This document shows positions 1-11,195 of a stretch of DNA of 64,000 nt, piece after piece (within the stretch, counting starts at the first letter, position 1; each line of letters starts with the position of its first letter). The translations under genes were made by a program, and so were the position numbers. The stretch comes from Wallemia ichthyophaga EXF-994 (Eukaryota > Basidiomycota > Wallemiomycetes > Wallemiales > Wallemiaceae). The notes beneath the pieces were generated by a model. It did not search any database and had not been told where the DNA came from. It saw only the letters and a program-made list of their open reading frames with translations. The stretch is from positions 62,001-126,000 of the forward strand of contig NW_008806283.1 of NCBI RefSeq assembly GCF_000400465.1, read 5' to 3'.

Positions 1-1524
1 TCTGCAATAATAAAACTAGTTTTAGTATGTTTCAGGGAGAGAAATTGGAATATGAAAATAACCGTTCTTACTAACTTGGCCTCTACGACTCTAATGCAAA
101 TTGATTACCCTTACACCCCCATGATCTAAATTTCAAAAGGCTGTGATCGCAAGCCAGACCCCGATTTCAGTGTTCTGCTGATCCATACTTTTCTATGCTT
201 TTATGTATACGACCAAGTATGATGTGAGTCGAAGCGACAGTAGTTCTTCCTGGTACCAGGATTATAGCGATGAACGCCATGTTTCGTAAAACGTATACGC
301 GTTCATAAAGCGGAATATTTGAAATATTGAGTGCTTGCGGTTTATATCAATCGAAATGCTGTATTCTCATCGATGTCATCGATGAAACGAGGAGGATATT
401 CCATATACATCATATAGCGTGCTCTAGAGTGATTTTGGATCATTGCTTCCTTCAGAGCGCAGGACGCCATTTCGAGCGCCGGGCATATAAATCTGGCAAC
501 GTCATATTTCTTACTATCACAGCTACCAATTTTATTTGGAGATCATCAAAAGTCATAATCAGCATTTGAGATGAGACAGGTGGTAGTGGAAAAACTCAAT
601 TTGGTGGATATTGAGCGAAGTGCTGATAAGAATATGTTTGGAATGCTGAATTTATCATGAAATTGATTGTCTTGCTATATTGTTCAAATTGTCAATATAT
701 GCCATTCTTGCGTTCGTCTTCTCACTTACTTGGTCATTTGCAGAGTACCTTGAGCAGCTTTAGCTCGTTAGAATATGTATTACTGTACCAAACTTTTTCA
801 GTGCTCAAATTTTTGTCAAAGTGCCCTTTCATCACATAAGCACATCCTAAAGTCGTTGGAGATCCAAGACGAGTCAAGATTGAGCGTTTCTGAGATGTGA
901 GGAAGGAGTTGAATTGTGTAATATTCAAAAGCACTCATAAATCCACTAAATTTGTTTATTGATGATCTCGAGATGCGTGGTTATATTGTGCAATGTTTGT
1001 AGCATCTTTGAGAGCATGAGCGCTCTTATGTAGCTGGAACGTAATAATTTTTATAATCAAGGCTTTCAATTCATTCGATTAACCCTCCCAAGTGGTCAAT
1101 TTGCACCCATTCGGCTGTTTGAGGACAGCTTCGAGGGTGTTTGGCGAATCATGCAGCTGTATCATTAAAGCAATTCTACAGTGTTTCAATGCGCCCATGT
1201 TTACATTAATGTTTAGATTCAAACATCGACTCTAGCGCGTCATCAGCTGCGCGTGGATGGCCAGCAACGTTCGGCCCACTCGGAACATCAAGGCTGTGCT
1301 CAAACCGGCCAGATAAATTCGCAGAAGTCTCTTTCATTTCAAAAAGAGCTACTTCTGTTGTCTGCAAGGTCTGCAAGCAATAAAGAAATCATTACTTGTA
1401 GAAAATCCCTTGTCACGCGTTCAGGGACACACTCTAGATGGATCCATTTTTTTCGCTTTTCTTCGCTGAGCTTGCGTAAAATTTCTTTCAGCACAACATT
1501 CAAAGGTTCCACTCTTTCGTAGCA
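1..1524. other. gene-poor AT-rich stretch
   Basis: No reading frame here shows a recognisable protein, a signal peptide, or a plausible chain of exons. The short open frames (for example 327-569 and 1253-1522 on the plus strand) have no family features and look like chance. The last ~50 bases before 1525 form the 5' leader of the first small secreted protein gene. I see no tRNA, no transposon ends and no telomeric repeat. Confidence 0.5.
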
Positions 1525-1793
1525 ATGAAATTCATGATCTTCGCCTCTGTAGCCGCTATTCTTGGCTCAACCATCGCTACACCAGTTACAGTAAGTGTCT
1601 GGCATTTTCAAAGCATGTGACTAACGCAAAGCTATAGCGCGATGGGCAAGCTGTCCCAGACCTTCTCGCTGCACTCGGGCTCACTCAAGACCAGAAGGCT
1701 GCAGTACCAGGGTTACTCAAAAATCTTGGCCTTGCACCAACTGAAAATGTTGAAGCTGCATTTACTGTACCTGAGGCTCCAGCTGGATTCTAA
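1525..1793 (+). CDS. small secreted protein A (73 aa, two exons)
   Basis: Exons 1525-1590 and 1638-1793 flank a 47-nt intron with GTAAGT donor, GACTAAC branch site and CTATAG acceptor. The spliced product is 73 residues. Residues 1-18 form a hydrophobic signal peptide (starts MKFMIFASVAAILG, followed by an A-T-P cleavage-like site). The mature part begins RDGQAVPDLLAALGLT and ends in APAGF; it has no cysteine and no known domain. It is probably secreted and its function is unknown. A paralogue with an almost identical signal peptide and leader lies 800 bp downstream. The codon phase is exact (222 nt). The model rests on splice signals plus the paralogue's matching layout. Confidence 0.65.
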
Positions 1794-2571
1794 ACAGCCA
1801 AATGATATCTGTAACGTCAGTAACATCGACTCAGCACAAGTGTTGGACACACTTGCGCTGCTTGTACGATTTTTCTCATTTGTCACACTCATGATACATA
1901 TCTTAAATTTGCAATACTATTGCAAGTTTTCAACGAAAATGACTCCGTAGCATTTTATCTTTACTATTGCCTTGCCAATCCCAATCACTTTTATGTAGAT
2001 GGTAATTTTGCGTTAGCAACCAGTACACCTTTCTAATGAAGCTGCATTTTAATGCTCTTTTATCTTTAGGTACTTCGCGTGAATTAGCTGTATTCTGTGT
2101 GTATCTATTTCGTGTTTGCGCTAACATCTGGTAGAAACGCGCTTGTGTTTGGCGTTTTGTATCGACACAAAGAAAAAGAGTGGTCAGCTTCTATTGAAAT
2201 GATAGCACTTGAACTGCACAATACACAAAAATATTTCAAATCGGAGTCCTTGTGGAAATACCGTTGAGCTCAGTCTTATCGCATTCTTGATCGTATGCCT
2301 GTAGATCCTCGATCGCCTTCACGTCATAGCTTTTTATGATTAGTGCGAGTGATACGCGAGATCGCTTATTCGCACGGCGAGGGTGATCATTTTTATATCT
2401 GTGACGATGCCATCTAAAACTTTGCTGTCTTAAGGAAGATATTTTTGATCTATGCAGCCAATTTAGGATTAATTGTACTGAATATTTTCACGTTAAGGAA
2501 CAGCACATTAGACATCATCGCGAAATTAAGACATCTTAAAACAATTATCAGGTCTATACACTCTTTTAGCA
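1794..2571. other. intergenic region between the two small secreted protein genes
   Basis: AT-rich, with no supported gene. The last bases before the next ATG (ACTCTTTTAGCA) match the leader of the upstream paralogue (ACTCTTTCGTAGCA), so at least the transcription-start-proximal part of the leader was duplicated together with the signal peptide exon. Confidence 0.45.
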
Positions 2572-2890
2572 ATGAAAATTGGAATTGTCGCCGCTATTGC
2601 CACCATTGTTAGCATGACAGTTGCTGCGCCAGTGACTGTTAGTACACAGTAATTCGTCAGGTCATATCTAACCATAAGTCAGACTGAAGATGGATATTTT
2701 GGATGATACCGGAATCCTTGTAGGAAATATTTCCGGGACTATTGTCGGGAGTTCTTCTGGAGGTCCTTTCGGGGGTCCTTTCAGGGGTGATGAAGGGGCT
2801 TCCGTGAGGAGTGTTGTCGGGATTGTTGGGGACGATGTCTGGGATGTACTATCAGACACTGCAGATTTAATAGAAGTGATCAGTGGATGA
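2572..2890 (+). CDS. small secreted protein B, paralogue of A; splice structure ambiguous
   Basis: The first exon from 2572 encodes a signal peptide (MKIGIVAAIATIVSMTVAAP) closely resembling that of the gene at 1525. Two splice readings are possible. (1) The donor GTTAGT at 2638, in the position equivalent to the paralogue, with acceptor at 2682; this gives a 45-nt intron but a stop after seven more codons (29 aa). (2) Donor GTAATT at 2649 with the same acceptor; this gives a 34-nt intron and a 94-aa product ending at 2890 with a glycine-rich core (GGPFGGPF). The branch site ATCTAACC suits both. Either the gene has shifted its donor or it is decaying. Function unknown; secretion is inferred only from the signal peptide. 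Confidence 0.45.
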
Positions 2891-3023
2891 AATCCTGATC
2901 TTTAAACTTGGCACATTGTTCAAACGTATCTGAAAGGAAAAAGGTATTCGATTGAGCAAGTCTATTATTACAATACAAGTCAAATTATATATGGTAACTA
3001 AATTAAGATCGATTAATCATGTG

Positions 3024-6000
3024 CTAGATAGTGATCGCTTCGAATGCCTCGAGGATCCCATCATTGCCTCCAAACTGTTTGAGAAGTTCGTGTGTGATAC
3101 TTTCGGTATCAACGCCATCACCATCCACTACCTCTGTCTTAACTTTAGCCTTCTTGAGTGCGCGATCGAAATCGACGAGCATATCACTGCCCACAACGAT
3201 CTCAAAGTTCAATTTGCGCATTTGTGATCTGAATACGATAGCCAATGTGACGACGAGATCTCCTTCTATCGACACATTAAAGCTGAGTTTGTATACCTGG
3301 GCGAGACGCTTGAACTGAGCGTGCACATTCTTCACGTTCATCCATATGGTCGATATGCGCTGCAAGGTATAGCTGAGCTGAGTGTCCTGTGATATGCCCT
3401 CCTCTGTCAACTGACCACGGAGACAGTCGAGGAGGTATTCCAGCAGAGGGCGCAGCTCGCCTTTCTTTGGGGGAAGCAAGTCCATTTCCACCCCCTGCTG
3501 TGAGATGCTCAGCGCCAACTCATTCGCGTAGTTGAACTTATGCGTCGATTGCGACAGGTGCACAATTTGCCAGCTGTGCAGAATCTGCAGCGATTCATAT
3601 TCGCCTGTGTCGACATGTCAGCAGTGCTACTCTCGCACAAATACCACACTCACGTTTCCGCTTCATGGCTTCCGCTTTCGTAAGGCAGCGCACCATATCC
3701 CACTCTTTTCGATTACTGTCAATGGTGTGTGTGTTTTGAGCCAGAGTCTCTTGCTTCGCCTCGAGGCGTGCTCTGAGACGCGCAAGCTCCTCGTTGTTGG
3801 ATGCTATTTCGGCTTTGTACAGCTCCAGTGGCTGCGCCTGCTCCGCTATAGCCTCGCGCAGACCCTCGACTTCCTCCTTGTCGCAGCTGGCGATATCGCG
3901 CACAATGTCTCTTTCTCTGCGCAGCTCCGTCTCCAGTTTGTCCTTGAGGGCGTGTAGCTGCGGGAGATTCTCACCAAGTGCGCCTCTAGTCTCCTGTAGT
4001 ACCCTGGCATCCTTCTCGAGACCATTGAAGGACTCGTTGAGAGACTCCGCATGACCGCTCACTAGCTCCTTCCTCCAGCCGTACCACACTCGCTTAGCGT
4101 TCAGGCGCGAGTTATTTTTCACGATCTTGAGCTGCGCTTCAATACGCACGCGCATATCCTCACTAGCTAGCAGATAATCAACTATCACTGGCGGATTCTC
4201 GTTATCTACTTCACGTTCGTAGCTGTTGAGTGCCTCTATCCCCTCGCTGATGTAGCGCTTCAGCTCGTGGCAGCACCAATACATCATCTCCAATTTGGGG
4301 CCGGTGACCGCATGTGCGCGCAGATATTCGAGCGAGGATGGCTCGTGCATCGGTGCATTTTCCCCACTTAGACCACCCGGACCCACTGTGGAGCGACGCT
4401 TGATGGTTGAAATCCCATCGAGGAATTTCATGTCGGTGAGTTCGAGGAAATCGTTGAGACTGATTTGCACCGGTGCTTCGACGCTGCTTTCGCCATTGTC
4501 CTCCTGTTCTTCCTCTTGCATTAAACCTTCTATCATCCGCTCTGTTTCGGGGCCTGCTGCAAATTCGTTGCGGATTGGTGGAGCCGGCAGTGGTGAGGGT
4601 GCAGCTTCCGGTTGTGGTGAGGGCTCATGTGTATTCGCAAAGGCCTCCTTCTGTGGCGTCGTCACACTCGACGCTAGCCTTAGTGATTGACGTTTAGGAG
4701 TGCTCATCGGCGAGCCTGGGTTTGAGGCACTGATCGATCTGCGCAGTTTAGATGGTGTCATTTGCTGTGCATGTAGCGAGCGTCTGCGAGTTGGTGTGCC
4801 GCTTTGCTCTTGTTCTGGCGCCGTCTTATCCATGTCCATCGCATCACTTTCGGTTGTAGTATTGCGTCCTTGCTGCGTCACGTTAGTATTCTCCTTCACT
4901 AGTATACAAAACCCACCTCAGCTTCTCTCCTCCTTTGCTCCTCCTTCACGCGCTCCTCTTCAGCTTCGCGCTCGTACTCCCTCTCCCTGTCATTCTTACT
5001 CTGCTCCTCCTGCTCCTTTTCAGTTGCGAGTGTGTCAGGTGTAGCTTCGAGCGCTTGTGTGGAGAGTGCTAGTGAAGATCTTCGTCTTGGTTTGTGTGTG
5101 AGTTTTTCTTTCTCGCCACCTTTCTCAGCTGCAACATCGAGTTTAAGTGGGGAAGGACGAAGTGGCGAGGCGAGCTGAAGACGCTGTACGAGTGGGGACA
5201 TGAGCTTTTCCGTGTTAATTTGGTGTTCCTGTTGCTGTTTATGCTCATAATTTCGTTCCCACTCCAGATCATTGTCTTGCTCTTTCTTCTCTTCTTCGCC
5301 ATCATCCTGTCTCACCTCACCAGCAAAAGACGCTCTCTTCTTGTTAGGACTTTTAGCTGCGTTCTTGAGGGCACTTCTTAGCGGCGAGCTCGTCCCAGCG
5401 CCACCCAAGGCACCTCCGAGACTATGTCTGACGCTTTTCGTTTCTTTTTTCATGAGACTCGATTGAGTGGGCGCTGCGAAGCTGCTGCGTTTCCCTCCTT
5501 TACTTTCAGCATCTGGTGATGAGATGGAGATGGAGGCCTTTTTAGGCGAAGGAGCAGGAGCAGGAGCAGGAGTGAATGATGTGCTACTTTTGAGGGCGCT
5601 CTTGAGTGATGGTCGTGGACCGGCGCCTGCCTTGAGGGGTGACGCTTTAACAGATGGTGCGAAACTGACACGACTGACACGCGGTCCGAGACTTTTCCGC
5701 AGACGACGCGTCTCGTCGTTAACTAGGATACCCTTACCGATTGGCTTGGTTATTTCCATAGTCATCGTCGCGTCTGCGTTGTCGTCAGAGTCACTTGAGT
5801 CACTCGAGTCACTCTCTTCTGGAATGGTGGGGACGTTCATAGGTCCACCGACAGCCTGAGTCATCTCCATTGTCATCGACTCATTCTGCGCAGGGTTGCT
5901 AATTAAGGACATGTCGGCAGTTGATTTTCCGTCATTTGCTGACTCTTGATCGTGCTCTTCCGCTGCCTCGTCACTGCTATCGTTCGTTGCCCCCTTCTCG

Positions 6001-7768
6001 GCTTCCATCAAACCACCGACGGCGCCAGTCATCTCCATGGCCATTGACTCGTTTTCTTGATCATCCTCACTAATACCACTGTCGCTCTCGTTGATATGGT
6101 TCTTTGTCTCATTGACACTCTTCTCGGCCTCCATCAAGCCACCGACGGCGCCGGTCATCTCCATGGCCATAGATTCGTTGTTATGGGTAGTATTACTAGC
6201 TAGTGACATATCAGCAACTGAGTTATTGTCGTGATGGTGGTTATTAGCTTTTTCTCCGTTTTCCTCATGGTCATCTTCCTCTCTCCTCTCTCCACCCAAC
6301 ATACCTCCAACAGCCTGGGTCATTTCCATCGTCATAGACCCGTCGGCTATCTTATGTGCGGTGGAGTCATTGCGATCAATGTGGGTTATAGCAGCTTTGG
6401 TGAGATCCATGTCGTCGTTGCTGTTACTCTTACTGGTATTGCTATCGCTATCATTATCGCTATCACTGCCGTTACCTAAGTGGTGCTGCATTGGTGCAGG
6501 TTCTGGAGGTGGGGGTTGCATTAGCATGTGCTGGTCAGCCTCTTCATCATCACTGCTACTGCTACTGCTGTTATCAACACGTCCGCTGACACTCCTACTA
6601 CCCTCTGGCGAGCCCGAGTTCTGCTTAATGACGCTGCTGCGTCGATCTAGGCTCGATCTTCGTCTGCCTGTTTCGAAGTGAGGTAATTTGGGCACACCGG
6701 CTTGGGACATGGACACGGTGAAGTCCATAGTGGTGTCTGCTTCATCTTCACTGGAGGAGGAGGAGGAGTTCTTCTCGTTATCCTCGTTGTTGTCCACATT
6801 GGTGTTGCCGTCGTTGTCGTTCTTCTCGGATGCTGTGGGTGAGAGAGTGAATTGTGGGAGTTGCATGGGTGGTTGGGGTGGTAATGCAACAGGTTCTGCT
6901 GCTGTGAGTGGAATTGGAGATGATTTATTGCTCTGTGATGATAATCTGGGTGATTTACGCGTAGGCGAATGGGATATAACCTTTTTTGGTAAATTTTGGG
7001 GTGATTTCGGAGACTTGGGTGACTTCTTGGGTGACTTCTTGGGTGACTTCTTGGGTGAGTTTTTTGGCGACTTGTTGTCATCACTCTTACTAAACACGTG
7101 ACCAACAGCCTCAGTAAGATCCATTTGCATAGTATTGTCCTCTGCGTCGTTCGCGTCTTGTGTTGGACCATCATCAGACTCAGTATCAGAGCCATCAAGC
7201 GGTCTTTTTCTCTCAAAAGCTTTCTTAAACGCGTGAGTGACGTCTTGAGTAGCTATGGACATGTCAGAGGTGTCTGAATCTTGGTTTTCTTGTGGGTGAT
7301 GATCCTGTGGATGATGTTGGGATTTTTTAGGGGATGGAGACCTGCGTGGGCTAGAAGAGGCCTGTTTATTGCCCTCTTCATCTTCAAACAAACGTATGAA
7401 GCAATGGCTTGCGAATGAGACTCTGCGACTCGCTTCAGATTTCCTAGGTGCTGCGTGCTTGACAGGATTCTGCGGGAGTTCCTCCTCCTCGTCTGAATCT
7501 GGTGGTGGCTGTGGTTTGAGAATTGAGCGGCGTGGTTTCTAGCGTGTGTGAGTGGTGGTGGTAGATATCAAAGCAAACCACGCACAGCCTTCCTCCTTGC
7601 TAATTTCGTGGGTGTAAGTTCAGCGTCTGAATCTGATTCTTGGTGGTCATCTCCGCTGCCATCTCCGTGGTTACCACCGCTACCACCCAGACTCTTGGAA
7701 CGCAGCTTCCTATTCTCCTTATTTTCCTTGTTGTTTAGATACGTCGTCGACTTTCTACGCGAGTCCAT
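3024..7768 (-). CDS. SPC105: kinetochore scaffold Spc105/Spc7/KNL1
   Basis: Exons (minus) 7586-7768, 4917-7538, 3654-4872 and 3024-3604 sum to 4605 nt (1534 aa). Introns are 47, 44 and 49 nt; intron 2 has a perfect TACTAAC branch. Exon 2 opens with SILK (residues 66-69) and RVSF (100-103), the two protein phosphatase 1 docking motifs known from KNL1. An array of MELT-like repeats follows (MDLT, MEMT several times, MEIT), each often trailed by QAVGG or GAVGG. In KNL1 these are phosphorylated by Mps1 to recruit Bub3-Bub1. The C-terminal third is predicted coiled coil (many E/L/R heptads, residues ~1150-1340), then the expected RWD region that binds the Mis12 complex. The ATG at 7768 precedes an S/K-rich start. 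Function in outer kinetochore and spindle checkpoint signalling is inferred from family knowledge. Splice sites are mine, but phase is exact. Confidence 0.93.
5990..6180 (-). repeat. near-identical tandem MELT repeat units inside SPC105
   Basis: Two blocks, at about 5997-6052 and 6121-6177, encode MAMEMTGAVGGLMEAEK in both copies with only a few synonymous base differences. Flanking copies at about 5838-5876 and 6297-6335 encode MTMEMTQAVGG. The DNA-level similarity indicates recent unit duplication within the array, as is known for fast-evolving KNL1 MELT arrays. Confidence 0.75.
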
Positions 7769-7872
7769 CTCTCTTCGCCTTCACGCGTCGCGTAACGTCG
7801 TCGTTATCGCACAAGGAAAACCGAAATGGAAATTAAAGTAAAAATAATAAAAATAAATACAATTTACTAAAA

Positions 7873-9018
7873 TTAAGACAACGGATCATTAAAAATTTCA
7901 TTCAGTTCATTCATTTGCGGTAGATCATTCGGCATGTTAAAGTCTAAGAATGAGTCGTGGTGTTCTGAAGGTGGTGGTGGTTGAGTGGGTGGATTAGGAG
8001 GGTTACTTGAAGGTGCTGGTGTGTTTCCTGTATTTCCTGTATTTCCTGTATTTCCTGCGTTACCGCTGCTACCAGAATTCCCTATACCTCCTACACCACC
8101 TACACCACTCGCACTCGGCTGCTCCGCGCTGCTTGGAGTGCTGTTATGTTGCTGGTTATCGATATTCGCCAATATCTCACTTGGTGTGATGGCAGGCGAC
8201 TGATTCTCCTGCGATGGCGTCGCTCCTCCGTCGTCGTTATTGAACGATTCATCATCATCCTCCCTGGACCTCCTCTTCTTATTAATCCGCTTGTTCTGTC
8301 TGGTTACGCGCTGCTTGGGCGATTCGTCCGCTGGCGAGTATCCGTTAATTTGTGGCTGGTAGTGTGATGTGTGTTGGGCGTGTTGGGCTTGCTGTTGCTG
8401 TTGCTGAGCTTGTGCCTGCGCTTGTGCCTGTGCATGCGCTTGCACTTGTGCCTGCACTTGTGCATGCTGCAAATGGGGTGATGGTTGTGGATGGTGGCCT
8501 GGCATCGGTGGGGGCGGCATAGACGGCATTCCCATACCCATACCCATCCCCAAATTCACATTCATTCCAGGTCTCATCATTGGCGTGTTGTTTGGGTTCG
8601 GTGTATGCTGGGCATTGTTGTGTGCATTCGGCGTTCCATTTACTCCTCCTGGTCCCCCTGCTCCTCCTGCTCCACTCGCTCCTCCTACGCCCCCGGCATT
8701 TGGATGCCCCGGATATGGCCGTGGCTGTACCCTCTGCTTCATCATGTACTTCTTCTGTGAAATATCATACCGCTGTTGGAGATTATAGTTTATTTCATAG
8801 TAATTCGGTGATCTAAATTGATTTTGATACTGCAGCTCAAGATTTATCATAAACCATTCAAATAGATATGATTTCGGTGTATCTATCTTAACCGTAGGCT
8901 CTGGCAGCGCATTTTGTATCGGCTTCGATTGAGTTTCCGCGAGGAACTGCTGGGCTGTTTTGACTAAATTATTTTTATACAGATAGTCATATATGTAGCC
9001 ATTTAGTTCTTGATTCAT
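7873..9018 (-). CDS. LisH / LUFS-domain transcriptional regulator, Flo8-like
   Basis: A single open frame of 381 aa from the ATG at 9018. The N-terminus matches a LisH helix pair (NGYIYDYLYKNNLVKTAQQF). It is followed by the LUFS-type hydrophobic block ending SYLFEWFMINLELQYQ, as in Flo8, fission yeast Adn2 and animal SSBP proteins. The rest is low complexity: glycine/alanine, GMGMGMG, long A-Q alternation and GNT tandem repeats, then a basic K/R patch (NKRINKKRRSRED) that could be a nuclear signal, and an acidic-hydrophobic tail. The family controls adhesion, flocculation or filamentation genes in yeasts. The frame is open upstream of 9018 with no ATG, so extra 5' exons in the 9.1-9.4 kb region are possible. 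Confidence 0.8.
   Translation of the reverse strand: MNQELNGYIYDYLYKNNLVKTAQQFLAETQSKPIQNALPEPTVKIDTPKSYLFEWFMINLELQYQNQFRSPNYYEINYNLQQRYDISQKKYMMKQRVQPRPYPGHPNAGGVGGASGAGGAGGPGGVNGTPNAHNNAQHTPNPNNTPMMRPGMNVNLGMGMGMGMPSMPPPPMPGHHPQPSPHLQHAQVQAQVQAHAQAQAQAQAQQQQQQAQHAQHTSHYQPQINGYSPADESPKQRVTRQNKRINKKRRSREDDDESFNNDDGGATPSQENQSPAITPSEILANIDNQQHNSTPSSAEQPSASGVGGVGGIGNSGSSGNAGNTGNTGNTGNTPAPSSNPPNPPTQPPPPSEHHDSFLDFNMPNDLPQMNELNEIFNDPLS
8022..8057 (-). repeat. four 9-bp tandem repeats encoding (GNT)n
   Basis: Four consecutive units of TATTTCCTG type on the plus strand encode G-N-T repeats in the LisH protein. In-frame minisatellites like this vary in copy number between strains of many fungi; that it does so here is inference. 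Confidence 0.8.
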
Positions 9019-9692
9019 TGAGGCAATCTGGGTGTAGGTGGGTGATCGCTCTTGATGGTTCTTGGTCAAGTGTACAAATAATTGTTTGGGGGCTGAATTT
9101 CGAGGCTATGGGTAGCTAGTAAGGCTTGCAGTAATCGCAAACTTCTAAAATCCTTACATCTCCACTTTCTCACCCGATTCGGCGCCGTTTTCAACTGCTC
9201 GGAGGTCGGACGAGCATGACGAAATCGTACTGAATATAGACACATAAACAAACACACAAATATACAAAATACTTATACAGACTTGCAAACTCTATGCCGT
9301 TTTCATACTTCGGTAGCACTTGCTGATATCGTTCGGATTTGTGGAGGTGTTCGAGTGGAGTACGTTGAGTCGTTGGATCTTGTTTAGTCGACTGCACGGG
9401 AGGCTGGAGAGTGAAATTAATGCACACACACATACACAGCACGCAGCATACAGTACAAGAAAAGTGTAGCAAAAAAATCATGTATACGAGTAAGTTTAGG
9501 TTTAAGTGCAACTTTCAGTGCAAGTCTGTCCCTCCTCCTGAAGAACTGAGCTTGCAAATGCCAAACAGAGTTGAGTGAGAGAGAAAATGGCAGCGTCCGA
9601 GATTTGTACAGATGAAAACGAGGCGATGAGCTGATGAACTGCTGAGAAGAGCAGAGAGAATGAAAAGAATCTAATAAAATCACAACACCACT
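9019..9692. other. region between LisH gene and protease; possible extra exons
   Basis: On the minus strand, about 9290-9418 is a coding-like block (PTTQRTPLEHLHKSERYQQV). A TCTCCAG acceptor sits just upstream, and a candidate intron (about 9235-9289) leads into a second block (ARPTSEQLKTAPNR). Phase can be kept from there into the LisH frame by one further intron ending CCCATAG. These may be 5' exons of the LisH gene or a separate small gene. No family is recognised, so I do not include them in a CDS. The rest (9420-9692) shows nothing definite. Confidence 0.35.
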
Positions 9693-10931
9693 CTACTGCG
9701 TTGGATTGTAATACGCCATTGTAGCGTTCCCCGCGTTAGGATCGGTTGGGTTAGAATTGGCGACGATATCGTCCGTGGCGAGCGCGAGCAGGCGAGACTG
9801 AAGACTCCCTGCATCCATATCGCCTTCGTTGCTAATAAGGGTAGCGAGCAACCCGCTCACGATAGGTGCCGACATGCTACTACCGCTGAGGTAGAGGGTA
9901 GCCTGATCGTCTGCGTTACCCGCCGACAGAATATCGACACCAGGAGCGTAAAGACCGACGCAATCCCCATAGCTCGAGAACGGAGCACGAGTGTCGTCGA
10001 TATTGGACGCTGCCACCGTGATAGCGGAGCTGACTCTGGCTGGCGACGAAGCGCAAGCGTCTTCATTATAATTACCAGAAGCAACTACGAAATGAACTCC
10101 GGCGGCAGTAGCGCTGCTTACGATGCTATCCATAGCATTGCTCGCAGGGCCTCCAAGACTGAGAGAAGCAATGCTAGGTCTGTCAGAGTTCTTAGCAGCA
10201 TTTGCCGCCCAATTAACACCAGCGAGTACATCACTCGCCTTGCCTTGCCCATCAGCGTTGAGAACCTTGACGCTGATCAGCGACGCTTCTTTCGCCGTCC
10301 CGTAGGTGGCACCGCCGATGAGGGCGGCGACGTGCGTACCGTGGTGCACCTGGTCCGTGCCATCGCCTGATGTGCCGTTGTAGCCATAAGATGCGCGGCC
10401 GCCGAATTCGGTGTGCGATGTACGGATGCCTGTGTCGATCACATACACATCCACTCCAGCTCCCGCGCCAGTCCAGCTGTATGTGTAGTCTTGCGCATGG
10501 GGCGACGCATCCGCTGGCAGTGCATTGCGCTGGTTTACCCGCTGCAGATTCCACGTCGCATCGCTCTGCGTCGCGTACGCTTCAACTGGCACATCCTCCT
10601 CCATGTCGGCTATGTCTGCGAGGAGGGTGTCGAATAGGTTGCCGAGCAGCTGCAAAGGTGTGTTAGAATTTTTCTGTAGTGCGCAGCAATTTCAACTCAC
10701 CCCACTTCCCATAGACAGGGCGTAGCCGTTGAAAAAACCATCGTACTTGTGGTTGATGGTGCTGTGCTCTCCGAGTAGCCCCTCGAGCATGCTATAGTGG
10801 GCATTTTGGTCGGTGTCTTCTTTGAAACTCATTATGTAGTTCCCTTCACTCACTCCTCCGCCAAGGCTCAGGCTGTCGAGAAGACTGGCACTGGCAGCGG
10901 CTGCGAGTGTGAGGATGAATGGAATGCGCAT
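9693..10931 (-). CDS. secreted subtilisin-type serine protease (proteinase K / cerevisin family S8)
   Basis: Exons (minus) 10701-10931 and 9693-10649 flank a 51-nt intron (GTGAGT...TTGCAG). The product is 395 aa. The N-terminal ~18 residues form a signal peptide (MRIPFILTLAAAASA). Residues ~30-100 look like the inhibitor I9 propeptide (GNYIMSFKED, then YDGFFNGYALSMGSG across the splice). The mature S8 domain carries the complete triad: Asp149 in VIDTGI, His183 in HHGTHVA, Ser335 in SGSSMSAP, with oxyanion Asn in ASGNYN. Length and order match vacuolar or secreted proteinase K-like enzymes. It degrades proteins in the vacuole or outside the cell; location is not decidable from sequence. Start chosen at the ATG just before the signal peptide. 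Confidence 0.93.
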
Positions 10932-11195
10932 CGGTTGTTTCTGATGTTTTGAAGGGAGTAATGGAAGCAATGGGAGCAATACGAGCAATATCAGTAATTC
11001 AATTAAACCGCAGTGCAATTTAACCGAACCAGCCGTCACGTCACGTATTAATTTTATCCTTATTGGGAAAGTGATATGCATAATAAATAAGGCGTGAGCA
11101 GCGCTAGATGTTTCCAAGCGTGATTTGGAGGTATCCTATATGGTGCTGCGGAAACAGGAAAAACTTCACTACAATGCTTGCAAAGACAACAATTC

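Noticed and set aside
3024..7768. Three separate genes in place of SPC105
   Set aside because: The reading frames join through strong 44-49-nt introns in exact phase and combine PP1-docking motifs, MELT array, coiled coil and RWD part of one known protein.
9417..9683. 88-codon minus-strand frame
   Set aside because: No start ATG in good context, no domain, and the frame runs through AC repeats.
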